A stretch of DNA of 64,000 nt, taken from assembly GCA_963082975.1 (NCBI GenBank), contig OY720345.1, forward strand, positions 56,588,528 to 56,652,527, given 5' to 3'. Both the position numbers and the translations under genes were made by a program. Every line of letters starts with the position of its first letter. The stretch's first letter is position 1. This document shows positions 1-10,776 of the stretch, one piece after another. The DNA comes from Labia minor (Eukaryota > Arthropoda > Insecta > Dermaptera > Spongiphoridae). Under the pieces are notes generated by a model. It saw only the letters and a list, made by a program, of their open reading frames with translations. It was not told the DNA's origin and searched no databases.

Positions 1-4
1 TTAC

Positions 5-294
5 CTATTTTTTCCTTTTTGTGCCGCGCCCGCGTCCATTTTTAGTCTTTGAAGTAATTTTGTGTTTAAGAGCGACTTTTTTGTCTGTAAATCATAATAA
101 CTTTGGACTCGAGCTAAATTGGGCCGCAGAGTCCACTCCCGGTCGGGAACTTTTTTGACCTTAAGTTTTTTATATGATAATTTTGGTAAATAATGTCGAA
201 ACAGTTCCCTTAGCCTATTATATTCTACAATAGCGCTTTCTTGTGCCTTGATTTGACTTGGGTCAAAATTGATTAAATGGTCATATTTCAGGAT
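5..294 (-). CDS. Coding exon of an unidentified gene, running off the left edge
   Basis: Read on the minus strand from 294, the frame is open for 97 codons (ILKYDHLINF... to ...QKGKNR). It starts after an acceptor-like ...cttcagtag and reaches AG|GTAA at positions 6-1, which is either a splice donor (exon 5-294) or, read through, a TAA stop at 3-1. The composition is protein-like: charged and amphipathic, Lys/Arg/Leu rich, with a basic stretch KKLKVKKVPDREW near residue 50 and a Leu-rich segment (LLNTKLLQRLKMDAG) near the end. GC content is well above the surroundings. No signal peptide or membrane segment is visible. I do not recognise the family. It could be a cellular gene or part of a transposon protein. 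The open frame is certain; the splice boundaries are inferred. Confidence 0.55.
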
Positions 295-443
295 CTACTG
301 AAGCTATATCTATGAAATTTGGCATTCTACTTTAGTTCTAGTATATAACTACGTAGATAAAATGTTATCTCTGTACTTGCAATAGGCACTGAGCTACAGG
401 GGGGTCAAAAGTGACTCCAAACCTTTCGTGTAAATAATCTTAC

Positions 444-490
444 ATGGCGCGCGGACTGTTGCTGGAACTTGGCCGGCGCACTGCCGTGCG
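444..490 (-). CDS. Candidate upstream exon of the same minus-strand gene
   Basis: On the minus strand, ...tttatctaag precedes a GC-rich 47-nt block that ends CAT|GTAAGA, a strong donor. In the frame that joins the 5-294 exon in phase 0 it reads HGSAPAKFQQQSARH, a plausible low-complexity linker. The 149-bp intron would resemble an arthropod repeat (a 'pyrimidine, caaatttcatag' stretch), so a chance match is possible. Frame and boundaries are inferred. Confidence 0.25.
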
Positions 491-1965
491 CTTAGATAAA
501 CTAACATGTACAAATCTCTGGCTGCAATAAAAAGTGTTAGAATATATAAAAATAATAAAAATACATCTAGTCCCAGCTAAATCGTCTGTTTTATTTCATT
601 AAATAAATTATCTTTGTTGTTATTAATTAAAAATATTAAATTTCTCAAAAAAATAATCAAAAACAAATTGAATAATAATTATTAGACTTGGTTAGTCGAT
701 TTTGTAATTGTAGTTAGAAAACCGATTCCTAATTGAAAATATAAAATTTTGACAGTTTTTAATTTTAATTAAATTTTAATTTTTAATTTTTATTAATTTT
801 TCTAAACTGTTCACGAATACATTCACTCTCTAAAAAAAATGTTATTTTGGTAGGAATATGAAAAGAATTTAATTGAATTCTCGAATTTTGTTGTTAATAC
901 TTCTTGATGCACTTTTAATTTAAGTAAGATACGGCATAATAAAAACGATTAGCTTTATACCGTCTATCTTCTCTTTTCTCCAAATTTTAATTTAAATTTT
1001 ATTGCTTGCATTATAATTAACATAAATATCAAGATATAAAGAGCAGCTGCAATTTTTGAGTATTGTGGCCAAGAAGTCATATAATTATTTTATTTCATAC
1101 TTTTTAGTCATCAAGCTAATGAAAATAGCCTTAAAATTAATATTTTTTTATATGTTTCTTTTTTTCGCATTCATTTATTTATTTTTATTTTCTTTAAATC
1201 TTTTTATTCTTTTCAATTCCAATTGAGTAAAAAAAAAATATATTACTTTTCTAATTTCTTTAATCTAGTTCTAATAATAAAACTTGAAAATGTTTACTAT
1301 TATACTTGGGGTTGTTGTAATGATAATCCCCCTTTTCAAAGTTCATAGGGGACAAATTAATGAGTTAAACAGTTTCTAATCTTAGCCCCTGATAAACCAG
1401 AATGTTGTGTTTAAATGTGACTGTGTGACTGGAAGTTGCGTGACTAGGAAAAAGTATCATAGTATTTTTCTTAGAATTAATGTCCTTCAGGATCTGTTCT
1501 TAAATCGAGTCCAATTCAAAACGTTCACATAATGAATGACCTTTATTTATACATACATACATATATATATATATAATATATGTATAGAACATAATGCTTG
1601 CTCTATTAGAATTTTTAATTCATCATAATATTATTTATTAATATTTTACTACACGAGACAAGAATTAGGTCTTTCAAATTCTCTATTTTTGATATATTTA
1701 TAATAATTCAATATATACCAATATATATAATCTGGAACACCAGTAATTGAATATATATATATATAATTAAGTTTATCAATATTCTAATCTAATGCATTTG
1801 TTTACAGAAATTACATTTTATCTAATCTGACTTGATCGTAGAGGAAATTTGATTTCATAATAGAAACATCAGGGTAATCCTATGGCAATATATTACCTTC
1901 AAATTAAAAGGATTAAAAAGCTTGTTTCAAATAATAATTTATAAAAATGAAAGTATACTTTTAAA

Positions 1966-1969
<4 letters not shown>

Positions 1970-2004
<35 letters not shown>
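1970..2004. repeat. (AT)n microsatellite
   Basis: An uninterrupted dinucleotide AT run of about 35 bp. Confidence 0.95.
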
Positions 2005-2007
<3 letters not shown>

Positions 2008-2597
2008 TTTGATTACCATATGTATATATGAATTATTAATGAATATATAGTTATTTCATAATAATCATTATTGTTTTATATATATATACTTTATTATTAT
2101 TGTTATATATATTTATATATAGTGCCGCGGCCCGGTACTTTAAAAAAATTGTTCCTTATGGACTATGAATATTTAAGATTAATATTATTATTTAAAATAA
2201 ATGAACGACAAAATATATGAAACAATTTCAAATAATTTAAAAGAACGTAAATTAAAAAAAAATAGTCATAAAATATGCAGCCCTTAAACGTACGTATTAA
2301 TTAATGAACCGAAAAGCCTGTGAATATATACATATATTTCGTAATTTGATTACAAAATATTATTAAAATAAGTATTTTAATTTCATTTTATTTATAGTAT
2401 TTTGTATTTAAGGAAGCGCTGTCCGGCGTTGCCCGGTGCCATTTTTTTTTATTAAAATTCCTATTTTAAATTAAGAAAAAACTTACAAAGATGATTTTTC
2501 CCTCGGCTGAAATCTATACAGATCGATTTTTCTTTATAAATATTATCTATGGTGTGAATTTCAAAAAATCCGTCGAACAGTTTAATATTTCAAAAAT

Positions 2598-2601
<4 letters not shown>

Positions 2602-2639
<38 letters not shown>
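2602..2639. repeat. (AT)n microsatellite
   Basis: An uninterrupted AT dinucleotide run of about 38 bp that ends the GC-richer relic starting near 2410. Several LINE copies in this window also end in TA-rich tails. Confidence 0.95.
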
Positions 2640-2643
<4 letters not shown>

Positions 2644-2768
2644 TGCTAGTATAATAAGATAAGATACATTTTTTCTTTTATGAATAATTCAGCTATTTCC
2701 GGCTTACATTACTAAATGTTAATAGTTGACACAAGGAGTAGCCTTATTGAAATGATTTGAAAGTTTAC

Positions 2769-2824
2769 CGAGACCTTTTCTAGCCCATCTCCATTTAAAT
2801 CAATGCATTTCATTACTGGCTCAC
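2769..2824 (-). CDS. Candidate minus-strand exon, unidentified
   Basis: On the minus strand a good polypyrimidine acceptor (tttatttcttttag) precedes 56 nt that read (G)EPVMKCIDLNGDGLEKVS in one frame and end at TCG|gtaaac. If the donor is not used, the frame continues to a TAG 19 codons later. The DLNGDG stretch resembles Asp-rich calcium-binding or FG-GAP type loops, but a single short loop is not diagnostic. It is flanked by very AT-rich DNA. It may be an exon of the gene whose exon lies at 5-294, or a chance ORF. Confidence 0.35.
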
Positions 2825-3200
2825 CTAAAAGAAATAAAAGAAGAATTAATTTATTTAACTTCTTAGAACTCGTTGATAATAAAACAAAAGAGAGATTAGG
2901 TTTAATTGCTTATTTTCATCTATCTTATTTCAAAACAATTTCACTTTTTTCAAATAGGATCGGTTAATTATAGAAAAAAAAAATTTTTTTATTACTTATT
3001 TTTGATAATAAAAAATTTATTTAAAAAAATCAATTATACAATCTGTTATTAAAAATTATTTTGTATTGATATTTTATTTAATACTCGTGTCTATATAAAA
3101 AATATTTCAATATAGGGATGAAATTTATATTTTCTGGTTTCGAGATTATCCTTTAGAGAAGCCCCCTTGGAGAGCGCTCATTGCTGACGTCAATTCTTAC

Positions 3201-3256
3201 CGGCTCAATATCCACACACACGATCTGAAAATTCCCTGGGCTTGAGGTTCACACTG
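3201..3256 (-). CDS. Weak candidate minus-strand exon
   Basis: A GC-rich 56-nt block sits between tatcag and CCG|gtaagaa on the minus strand, both good splice consensus sequences. One frame is fully open (QCEPQAQGIFRSCVW...). Another reads ...NFQIVCVDIEP but has a stop near its start. No frame joins the 2769-2824 candidate cleanly, which lowers confidence. Confidence 0.2.
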
Positions 3257-4619
3257 CTGATACAATATGCTTTAGATAAATAAACATTTCATTCTGATTT
3301 TCTCTTTCTGCACATTTGAAATATCATTATTATTATTAAGTTTAAAATGATGCTTGTGTTGATTGTCCATATTCAATTTTATCTATCATAGTGTATAGAG
3401 ACGTCTTAATCGGGGCATTGCTAAATATGCATCTTGTCTCATCCCATTTTACCAGGCTTATTATCTCAAAATGATCTCTTAAATAGGGATTGAATCATTT
3501 TAATAAATATCAACTACAATAAAATTTATGAAGTATATAATAACAACAAAATATCAATATAAATTACTAAAAGAATGTCTAAATTAGTTTTTCCAGTTAA
3601 GATTGATGTTTTCATTCATTTATTCACACACATACATGATTTATTTATAAATATAAAAATTAAATATATAAATGTTGTGATTATACATATAATTAGGTGG
3701 AGGTGAGCCGATACATCATTGAGTATATGAACTTAAAAATATACACGAAAGGTAAAGATTTATAAATCTAAGTTAAAAATCAAAGATAAAATGTTCTTTA
3801 AAGGATAACATAAAAGTTTATTGAGCTCATTTTAAATCCATATCATGTTGCTAAATTAGATAAAAAAAATTTTTCAAACTTTATTCTTTTGATTAAATCC
3901 AAAAAAATCTTAATATCATAGAAATAATTTATTTATTTCTCTATAAAAATGCAATTATTTATTTGTACTTTATACTTTGAAATAAATAAATCATTTTTTA
4001 CTATTTCGAGAGGTTATTTGGTTGCCTAACTTCCTGGCGTTTGCTTATGACTATATCTTGTATGCTTTTTCAAATGACTGGGTTGTTTAATTATAATATG
4101 TGAAATATTTCAAATCAAATTAACTGAAGGATAAATAAAATTACCATCATTTAAATTTCCACTAAAGATATATATATATATATATATAATTGCTGAATAT
4201 GCATAATATATATGGTGATTTAAACTTATTGAAACTATCGATATTCTATATTTGTTATATTCTAATTTTACTAAGGATTACAACCCTTGTTTTTTTTCAT
4301 TATTCATGGACGAGACATATCGATAGAATGGGCGAGAATTGGTTATGGGGAGATCAATTGGAAAGCTCTCGGTTGGTAAACCATATGGACTCAGTGAACA
4401 GACAAGCTAAAATAAGTTGGGAGAAAATATGAGTTGAATAGAAATGTTACGAAAAATAATTTTTGAGTTTTTTTAGCGTCACAGTTATAGATAGTATTTA
4501 TCACTATAATTTAGGTATAATATTAATTATTTCTTTATTAATAATGAAATAAAAATTATATAATATGATGATAGAAAATAAATAGAAAATATTAAGATTT
4601 AGCAAAATTTTATTGTATT
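3257..4619. other. AT-rich stretch, nothing recognised
   Basis: AT-rich DNA with short homopolymer runs. The longest open frame is 80 codons at 4190-4432 on the plus strand; it has no family resemblance and AT-rich codons, and I do not call it. Confidence 0.6.
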
Positions 4620-4621
4620 TA

Positions 4622-5315
4622 GGGGAGACCGGGGAGACTTTGGACAATTTTTGTTTGTCCATTTTCAAGACGCTATAATCACTAGAGCAGTCATAAGGTA
4701 GCATGAAGATTAAGGTTCTTCCGAGAATTTTTAAAAGTCTCTTACACGGGGAGACATTGGACATGGAGAGATTATAGATACACGCATTTTAAAGAAAATT
4801 TAGACTTATAGACATCATAGTTAACATTAGTTTGAACAAAAATAATTTGATGATAAAAAGAAATTACGAACGTAAATATGTAATAGCTGAAAATATAGTT
4901 TCAGATAGACTAAAGGCGGAAAGTGACAAGGGGAAACTTTGGACAAACGTCCAGGGTCTTCCCATGCGCCGTTTATCGATATAAAATAACCTCACGTTAA
5001 AGGGGTATACAAAACACCTACTGAAACACTGTTAATTACTATCTTAAACACCAACCCTATACCGTAATTAAAAGTAAAAAATAAATAAATTATAGATTTT
5101 TTAATTATCGCTTACGTTCTGACTTTAAAAAAATAGCAGAAAAGGGAAAAATCAGTTTCAATCACAGTTTTTTGGAATTATTTTCGAAAGTTTTTAGAGA
5201 ATGTCGGCCATAATGCCCACCTGACAAAATTATTTTAACCCGAAAATGTAAAGAGGGGTTGGGAAAATCGGACTGTACATTGTCTCTCCTTGTCCAGAGT
5301 CTCCCCAAACTCCCC
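4622..5315. mobile_element. Non-autonomous Tc1/mariner-type MITE with TA target duplication
   Basis: A 694-bp element with terminal inverted repeats of about 26 bp. The left end begins GGGGAGACCGGGGAGAC; the right end, reverse-complemented, begins GGGGAGTTTGGGGAGAC; both run on to ...TGGACAA. TA dinucleotides flank both ends (4620-4621 and 5316-5317), the target duplication expected for IS630/Tc1/mariner transposition. The sequence 'ggggaaactttggaca' also recurs inside at about 4929-4945. No transposase frame is visible, so it must be mobilised in trans. Confidence 0.75.
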
Positions 5316-5317
5316 TA

Positions 5318-6343
5318 CCATGTACTTAAAAATATTATATGTATATACATATACACATAAATACAAATTTACAAATATTATTACAATAATATTTTTTCTT
5401 TAATAAAATTAACTATCGTTAAAACATATATAATAATCATAAAAAAGGTATTAACTTAATGATTTTTCCGTCAAGTCATTTCATTTGCAATTCACGAAAT
5501 TACAAATTCTTTCTTTTTTTATTTGTATGAACGTAATTTAATCGAAATAAAATTCGCAATTTTAAAATGAACTTTATATTTGATCGATAAATCTTCACAT
5601 TTTTTTTTATATAGATAAAATTAGATGGAGTTCAAAGAGAGAACCATGAAGGCGTTTAAAAGCAATTCACTTGCTAGAGAAGACTCATAAATTGTTGGCA
5701 TAGTTGAATGTAACAACAGAATAAGGGTGGAAAATGGCTGTCCTCATTCTTCCGTAAGGGTCGATGGCATTTTAAAAAGGAAAACTGAAATGGCGCCCAT
5801 TTTCATTTTAATTAATAAAATTTTTTCAATATATTAAAGCAGAGGTTATCACTTTTTATGACTATACAGATTACTAAATTTGGGAGATTTTTTTGACTTT
5901 TCAATTACATTTTTTAAAACGTTGTTAGAACTAAATTTCTTTTTTAAATAATAAAATTATTATTACTTTTATTAATATAAGATTAACATATCTATTATAT
6001 AAAATTTTAATTTTTTTATGTTTAAACATTTTTGAATCACGATCAATTTAATAAATTTTGTTTTTATTTTATTAAAAAATCTAAAGATAGTCAAATTTGA
6101 TAATCGAATTTTATGAAAATAAAAATTTAAAAAAAATTATTAAAATAAAAATTTTGATTACCGATTAATTATAATAGCTTATAAATTAGATTGAAAATAT
6201 TAGTCGAAATTTTAATAATTTATTTCATTTATTTATGAGTAATACACAAATACCATTATCCGACATACAATTCTGAATTCATACAAATTAGTATTAGTTT
6301 ATTTTATTCAAAATATTTAAAAATTTCACCCTTTAATTATTAT
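5318..6343. other. AT-rich stretch, nothing recognised
   Basis: AT-rich sequence with long A/T runs and no convincing coding or repeat signal. Confidence 0.6.
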
Positions 6344-6347
6344 TTAA

Positions 6348-6432
6348 CACGTTCCTGCCGGCATGTACCACCGGTGGCTCATGCCGCCACATAAAATAAA
6401 TAGACAAATTATGGAGGCGGCGGGAACTTGTT
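6348..6432. mobile_element. Short TTAA-flanked MITE (piggyBac-like), copy 1
   Basis: An 85-bp GC-richer block flanked by TTAA on both sides (6344-6347, 6433-6436). Its ends are imperfect inverted repeats: CACGTTCCTGCCGGC at the left, AACAAGTTCCCGCCGCC read inward from the right. A second copy at 56158-56240 shares the core gcatgtaccaccggtggctc and is also TTAA-flanked. TTAA duplication is the hallmark of piggyBac-type transposases. The superfamily assignment is inference from the target site. Confidence 0.65.
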
Positions 6433-6436
6433 TTAA

Positions 6437-7740
6437 ACATGCTCAGTGGTAAAATGGTGAACTATTAAATATGAGGGCGAGGGGTTAAACTTCAACAAGT
6501 TCACAAAAATTATAATTTAATATTTATAATGTGATTGGTTACAAAATAAATTTGTGAAATATTATATGTATTAAAAATTATTTATGAATTCTTCTCAATT
6601 TTTTACTAAATTTTATTTTTAGAAATAAATAAAAAATTTTCTAATTATTTAAATTAATAACATTCAATTTAATTATACAATGTTATAAGGATTTTTTAGA
6701 AATTTCATTTTTATAATTTGGAGTTTTCCATAAAGAAGTTGAGCTCCTTGGCTCTATTTTATAAAAATATATCTTCTCTTTTAATAAATATATGATAAGC
6801 TCTCTCAGTTTTTGTCTAACTTTTTGATTAATTAATGTTTTCTTTTTTTTAACTTTTAAATAAAAATAATATAAAAAAAATCTTAAACCCCTCAAAACAC
6901 ATTAATTAATAAACATATTTAAAAAGATTTTTTTATGATACTCCACTCACCCATGCAATTTTAAACCAACCCATAACTTGACCATTGAAAAAAGCTAGCA
7001 AAAAAAATATTTATATGTAATTCATAAGATTTTCAAACCAAGCAACAAGTAGCATTGTCCCACACTTTATATTTTAGATCATTGAAATTTATTATTTTCA
7101 AATTTACATATTTATATATTAAATTATATACTTTAATTTAATTTAAACATTTGATAAATATAATAAAATTTTCACTTAAAAAATAAATAATTCAATTCTT
7201 AATCTGATGATTATATATTTTGAAAGGTTTCTAATTGTGTTGTATATAATACAATCTCTAATTAAAATAATTATATAAGAATTCGTAATATGCGTCACTT
7301 TATTCTTTTATTTCTATCATGTTAAGTCTAAATTCATTTTGACATCCGTTATATCATAAGAAACCAAAAATATCATCAATTGTTTTTAAACCATTTCGTT
7401 TTTATTAAAACGAAACATGTTTTTTTTATTTTTAATTAATGATTTTTTATGGAAAAAATATGATATTTCTATTTTTATTCATTTAAAAAAAATGTTGGCC
7501 AATTTATCTGATGAGTTGTTCTTAGATGTGTCAGTGTCATGTCATATCTCTCGTCTGTACCCTCTTCGAATTGATTATTAAAGGGAGAACTTTCACAACA
7601 AATAGGAATTTCTTTAATACTTGAAAATAATATAACAAAATAAATAAAAATTCCTTTAATATTGGATTTCAAGTAATTGCTCTTAAATTTAATAAATTTC
7701 TATTTTATTAATACTGAGCAGTTCTATTATTTATTATTAT
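6437..7740. other. AT-rich stretch, nothing recognised
   Basis: AT-rich sequence. Short open frames on the minus strand at 6683-6895 and 7475-7672 have AT-driven composition and no recognisable motif; they are not called. Confidence 0.55.
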
Positions 7741-7858
7741 TTGCGGATAGACCCTGAGGATCACCCAGAGCTTTTAAAGAGAAATTGAATTTCCTTAGGT
7801 CTTAACTAGTCTTCAGTGTGGTAGACTGCCGTGCTAACCACTAAACCAATGAGAGTCA
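7741..7858 (-). mobile_element. tRNA-derived SINE, copy 1
   Basis: On the minus strand, from about 7858, the head reads ctcattggtttagtggttagc, matching a tRNA A box (TGGTTTAGTGG). It is followed by an anticodon-arm-like stem: CAGT, a 7-nt loop CTACCAC with T at position 33, then ACTG. The body ends ...gatcctcagggtctatccgca. Two further copies lie at 10649-10776 and 18142-18260. RNA polymerase III would transcribe an active copy. It is not a functional tRNA because the acceptor and T arms are degenerate. Confidence 0.7.
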
Positions 7859-8743
7859 TGTTAATTTTATATTATATATTAAATAGCTTATGATACAAAT
7901 TAAAATAATAAATTACTATTATGTTTCAGTTTAAAATAAAATAAAAAGAAAATATTTTTTTTATTTTTTTAATATCCATATCATTAATCTAGAATAAATA
8001 TATTGACATTTGATAAATACCATTAGATTAAAAGGATAAATACATTTTATAATTATTTGTTTATTTAGGTTTAAAATATGCTCTTGAATCTCGAATAGTC
8101 TGTGAGACGTTGTTGAATGACTTCTAATATAATATAGTATCAGAGAGAATTTTGTATAATAAATCTTAAATCCATGTATTATACATCCAAAAATATACAA
8201 ACCAAAGATTATAAAGAGATTGTAAATATCTTAATAAACAGACAAACATAACGCTGTATAATATGAAAAATAAATAAATAATATAATAATCTCTAAAGTT
8301 ATTATCAAAAACTAATATCTATCCATTTGTAATGATCTGAATAAGGTGCTTGACTTTGATTTTTACAAATTGTATAGCTACTTAAAGTAAAATAAATATT
8401 AGTATCAAAATATATCCATAAAAAAAAAACAAATAAAAAAATATTCAGATTTCAATATACTCGTATTTTTACAAATATATGCATTAATTTATTACTTTGT
8501 ATTTATTTATTATTGATTATATAATATTTTAAAGTAGAATGTTAATTTATTTATACGTATGCAAATTAATAATTAAATTAGACTATTGTTTTTGTTGCCA
8601 AGTCATCAACAAATATTCTCATATGACTTATTTCATCATTAACCCCCTCCAATTACTGTAGATGGACCATACATTATAAAAATATTAATTCATTACTGTT
8701 CATCATTCAATTATTCCCATAAAGATATACTTATATATATACT
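7859..8743. other. AT-rich stretch, nothing recognised
   Basis: AT-rich sequence between a SINE and a LINE fragment. The 79-codon minus frame at 7961-8200 looks random. Confidence 0.5.
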
Positions 8744-9086
8744 AGCTGCTCAGACTGCCTTCTTCACATCTAGACGGAGGGTCTGCCCCCTGTACCCCCG
8801 AAGTAATACATAGTATTTGGTTGAAAATCGCTGTAAAAGGTTTTCATCCATTTTGTTTCAGTCAGTATATTACATAAAACATTCATTTGTTTTTGGATTC
8901 TTATTTAAAATATATTTTAATTTAAACAATAAATTAATTATATATTATTATTGTATATATTATATCTATCTAACTCTGTGACTCCACGGTACTCGAAAGT
9001 TCTTGGCCGTAACAACCACATTTCTCCAAGTGTCCCTGTCCCTATCCTACCCTTCCTTCATTGTCCACCCACATTAAAATCTTATG
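8744..9086 (-). mobile_element. LINE 3' fragment (RTE-like), minus strand
   Basis: Read on the minus strand it starts with the last coding segment of a non-LTR retrotransposon: a degenerate stretch equivalent to ...LGEMWL..., then 'gccaagaactttcgagt'. It continues through a 3' UTR ending ...gagcagctagtatatata. The 3' UTR and TA-rich end match the plus-strand copy at 35710-36745. It contains no intact reading frame and is 5'-truncated. Confidence 0.65.
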
Positions 9087-9239
9087 TGAAAATTCAATTA
9101 TGAGATCAAAATTAAAATTATTTAATCGTATAATCTTAAAAATATAATATAGTCGCAATGTGAATGTTTTCAGTGTGTTAAATAAGTTAAAAAGGCCAAT
9201 ATTAAAATAATAAAAATATAAATATAAATATTATAAACA

Positions 9240-9512
9240 TTCTTTGTATTGTACTCTTTGCGCTGATGAATGACAACATGTATATATCAAATTTAAAAAA
9301 AAGTTTCTGCAGTTATTGATTAGATATTAATAAAATTTATAGTCTAAGTTCAAATAGAGATATGCAAGAATATTGTGATGTAATTTCATCGAAATCGGTT
9401 CAGCCAATTTTGAGTCTATAACGTCAGAATTTCCGGACAGACGCGAAAAATTCTAAAGTCACTTTTGGATTCTAGAGGTCATGAAAATTCTGAGCAATGT
9501 GCAGACAAAAGC

Positions 9513-9547
<35 letters not shown>
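9240..9547. repeat. Dispersed repeat with (TA)n end, related to 34870-35200
   Basis: The block around 9310-9420 (tattgtgatgtaatttcat and neighbours) reappears in reverse complement near 35030-35115 with scattered differences. It ends in an AT microsatellite at about 9515-9547. A phrase like 'gaaatcggttcagcca' is common in arthropod transposon non-coding regions, but the class is not determined. Confidence 0.5.
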
Positions 9548-9551
<4 letters not shown>

Positions 9552-9768
9552 TAATTCATTTATTTTTTAGTGACATTCACAATAATTTATAAAAATAAAT
9601 TGAATTTGTCCTTAAACACATTTTTTGATTGTTATTTTCCTATACTAATACTTTTGCAAAGACAATTAATTCTTTCTTAAATCTTAAAAGGGTGTCAACC
9701 CTTTTTTTTGTTTGTTCTCTTTTTAACGAAAAGAAAAGACATAAAATAAAAATAAATTGAAATGACAC

Positions 9769-10040
9769 TCCATGATGAGTACTGTGGCCAGATTGAAAGG
9801 CTTAATCGAATGGGATCTAATATGGGGGGTATCTGCAAGTGATGGGCCCACGAATGGTCCAACGGTCCCTTGGGCGTGGCCCTTGCCCTGTTGCCTTGAC
9901 AACTCGCATGCTGACGCACAAGCTTTACTTCAGTCTGGTCCTGATGGCTTTCACCCATTGACACGACAAATCACAGAATAATCTGTTCCATGTCAGGATT
10001 CTCTAGATTTGCCCCTCCCCCCTCCACTCAACTTTGGATG
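9769..10040. other. GC-rich island of unknown function
   Basis: About 270 bp near 50% GC in a region near 20-25%. Both strands are open: a 69-codon plus frame (9772-9981) and an 89-codon minus frame (9695-9964). Neither gives a recognisable protein. The true exons in this window (for example PACS 39218-39392 and 49388-49647) are similarly GC-rich, so an exon, a first exon with promoter, or an inserted sequence are all possible. Confidence 0.4.
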
Positions 10041-10509
10041 AGCAATATATTTTTTATAGCAATCCACTTTTGATCGTTGAAAAACAGAAAAACATCCACT
10101 TGGGTTAAATGTGCTCACGTGGTTTATTGGTTCGAGCTGCATTATTTACACCATTTACCACAATTATTTAGAATAAAAAATAAAAAAAAAAAGATGTAAA
10201 CATATTATATAAATAGTATTATATTAAATAAAATTATATATAAATATATATATATATATAAAATAATTTATTTATTTATTTAACACTTTCTTTATCCCAT
10301 TAAATATAATAATTATTATTTTAATATATGTCATATGACTGATGTGTTTTATGTATGTAAATACTACATTCAAACTTTTTTGACAGCAGCTATTCAGTCA
10401 AAACTTAAAGTCATATATCTTTAGAAATTACTTAAATTTTTAAAAATGTACTAATTTTAATGAAAAACATTTAAGATATACGAATTTTTATAATATATTC
10501 GTATTTCAA

Positions 10510-10511
<2 letters not shown>

Positions 10512-10546
<35 letters not shown>
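10512..10546. repeat. (AT)n microsatellite
   Basis: An uninterrupted AT run of about 35 bp. Confidence 0.95.
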
Positions 10547-10550
<4 letters not shown>

Positions 10551-10648
10551 TAAAATAGAAAGCGAGGGGTGATATTTTATTCAGCCAACATATTTTAAAT
10601 CCAAAAAACATAAAAAATTAATGAATAAAATTATTATATATTATATTA

Positions 10649-10776
10649 CTCTTCAATGGTTTAGTGGTTAGCACGACAGTCTACCACACTGAAGACTCTA
10701 GATCGGACCTTGGGAAATTTAATAATTACTAATGTCTCTTTAAAAGCTCTGCGTGATCTTCAGGGACTATCCGCAT
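10649..10776 (+). mobile_element. tRNA-derived SINE, copy 2
   Basis: Plus-strand copy of the SINE family. A box TGGTTTAGTGG begins near 10656, the CAGT-CTACCAC-ACTG anticodon-arm-like hairpin is at about 10677-10692, and a B-box-like GATCGGACC is near 10701. The 3' body ends cttcagggactatccgca, then an AT-rich (ATA)n run. This copy shows the B box best. Confidence 0.75.

Larger units (their letters stand above)
495..2768. other. AT-rich stretch without recognised gene
   Basis: Very AT-rich DNA with poly-A/T runs and (TA)n microsatellites. A short GC-richer relic at 2410-2440 (around gcgttgcccggtgcc) followed by about 200 bp resembles the 3' part of a degraded retroelement, but I cannot assign it. 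Confidence 0.6.

Noticed and set aside
4190..4432. 80-codon plus-strand frame with an N-terminal hydrophobic segment
   Set aside because: AT-driven Ile/Leu/Tyr composition, no homology, no splice or promoter context.
10649..10725. tRNA gene
   Set aside because: A box and anticodon-like arm are present, but acceptor and T stems do not pair; it is one of three copies of a SINE.
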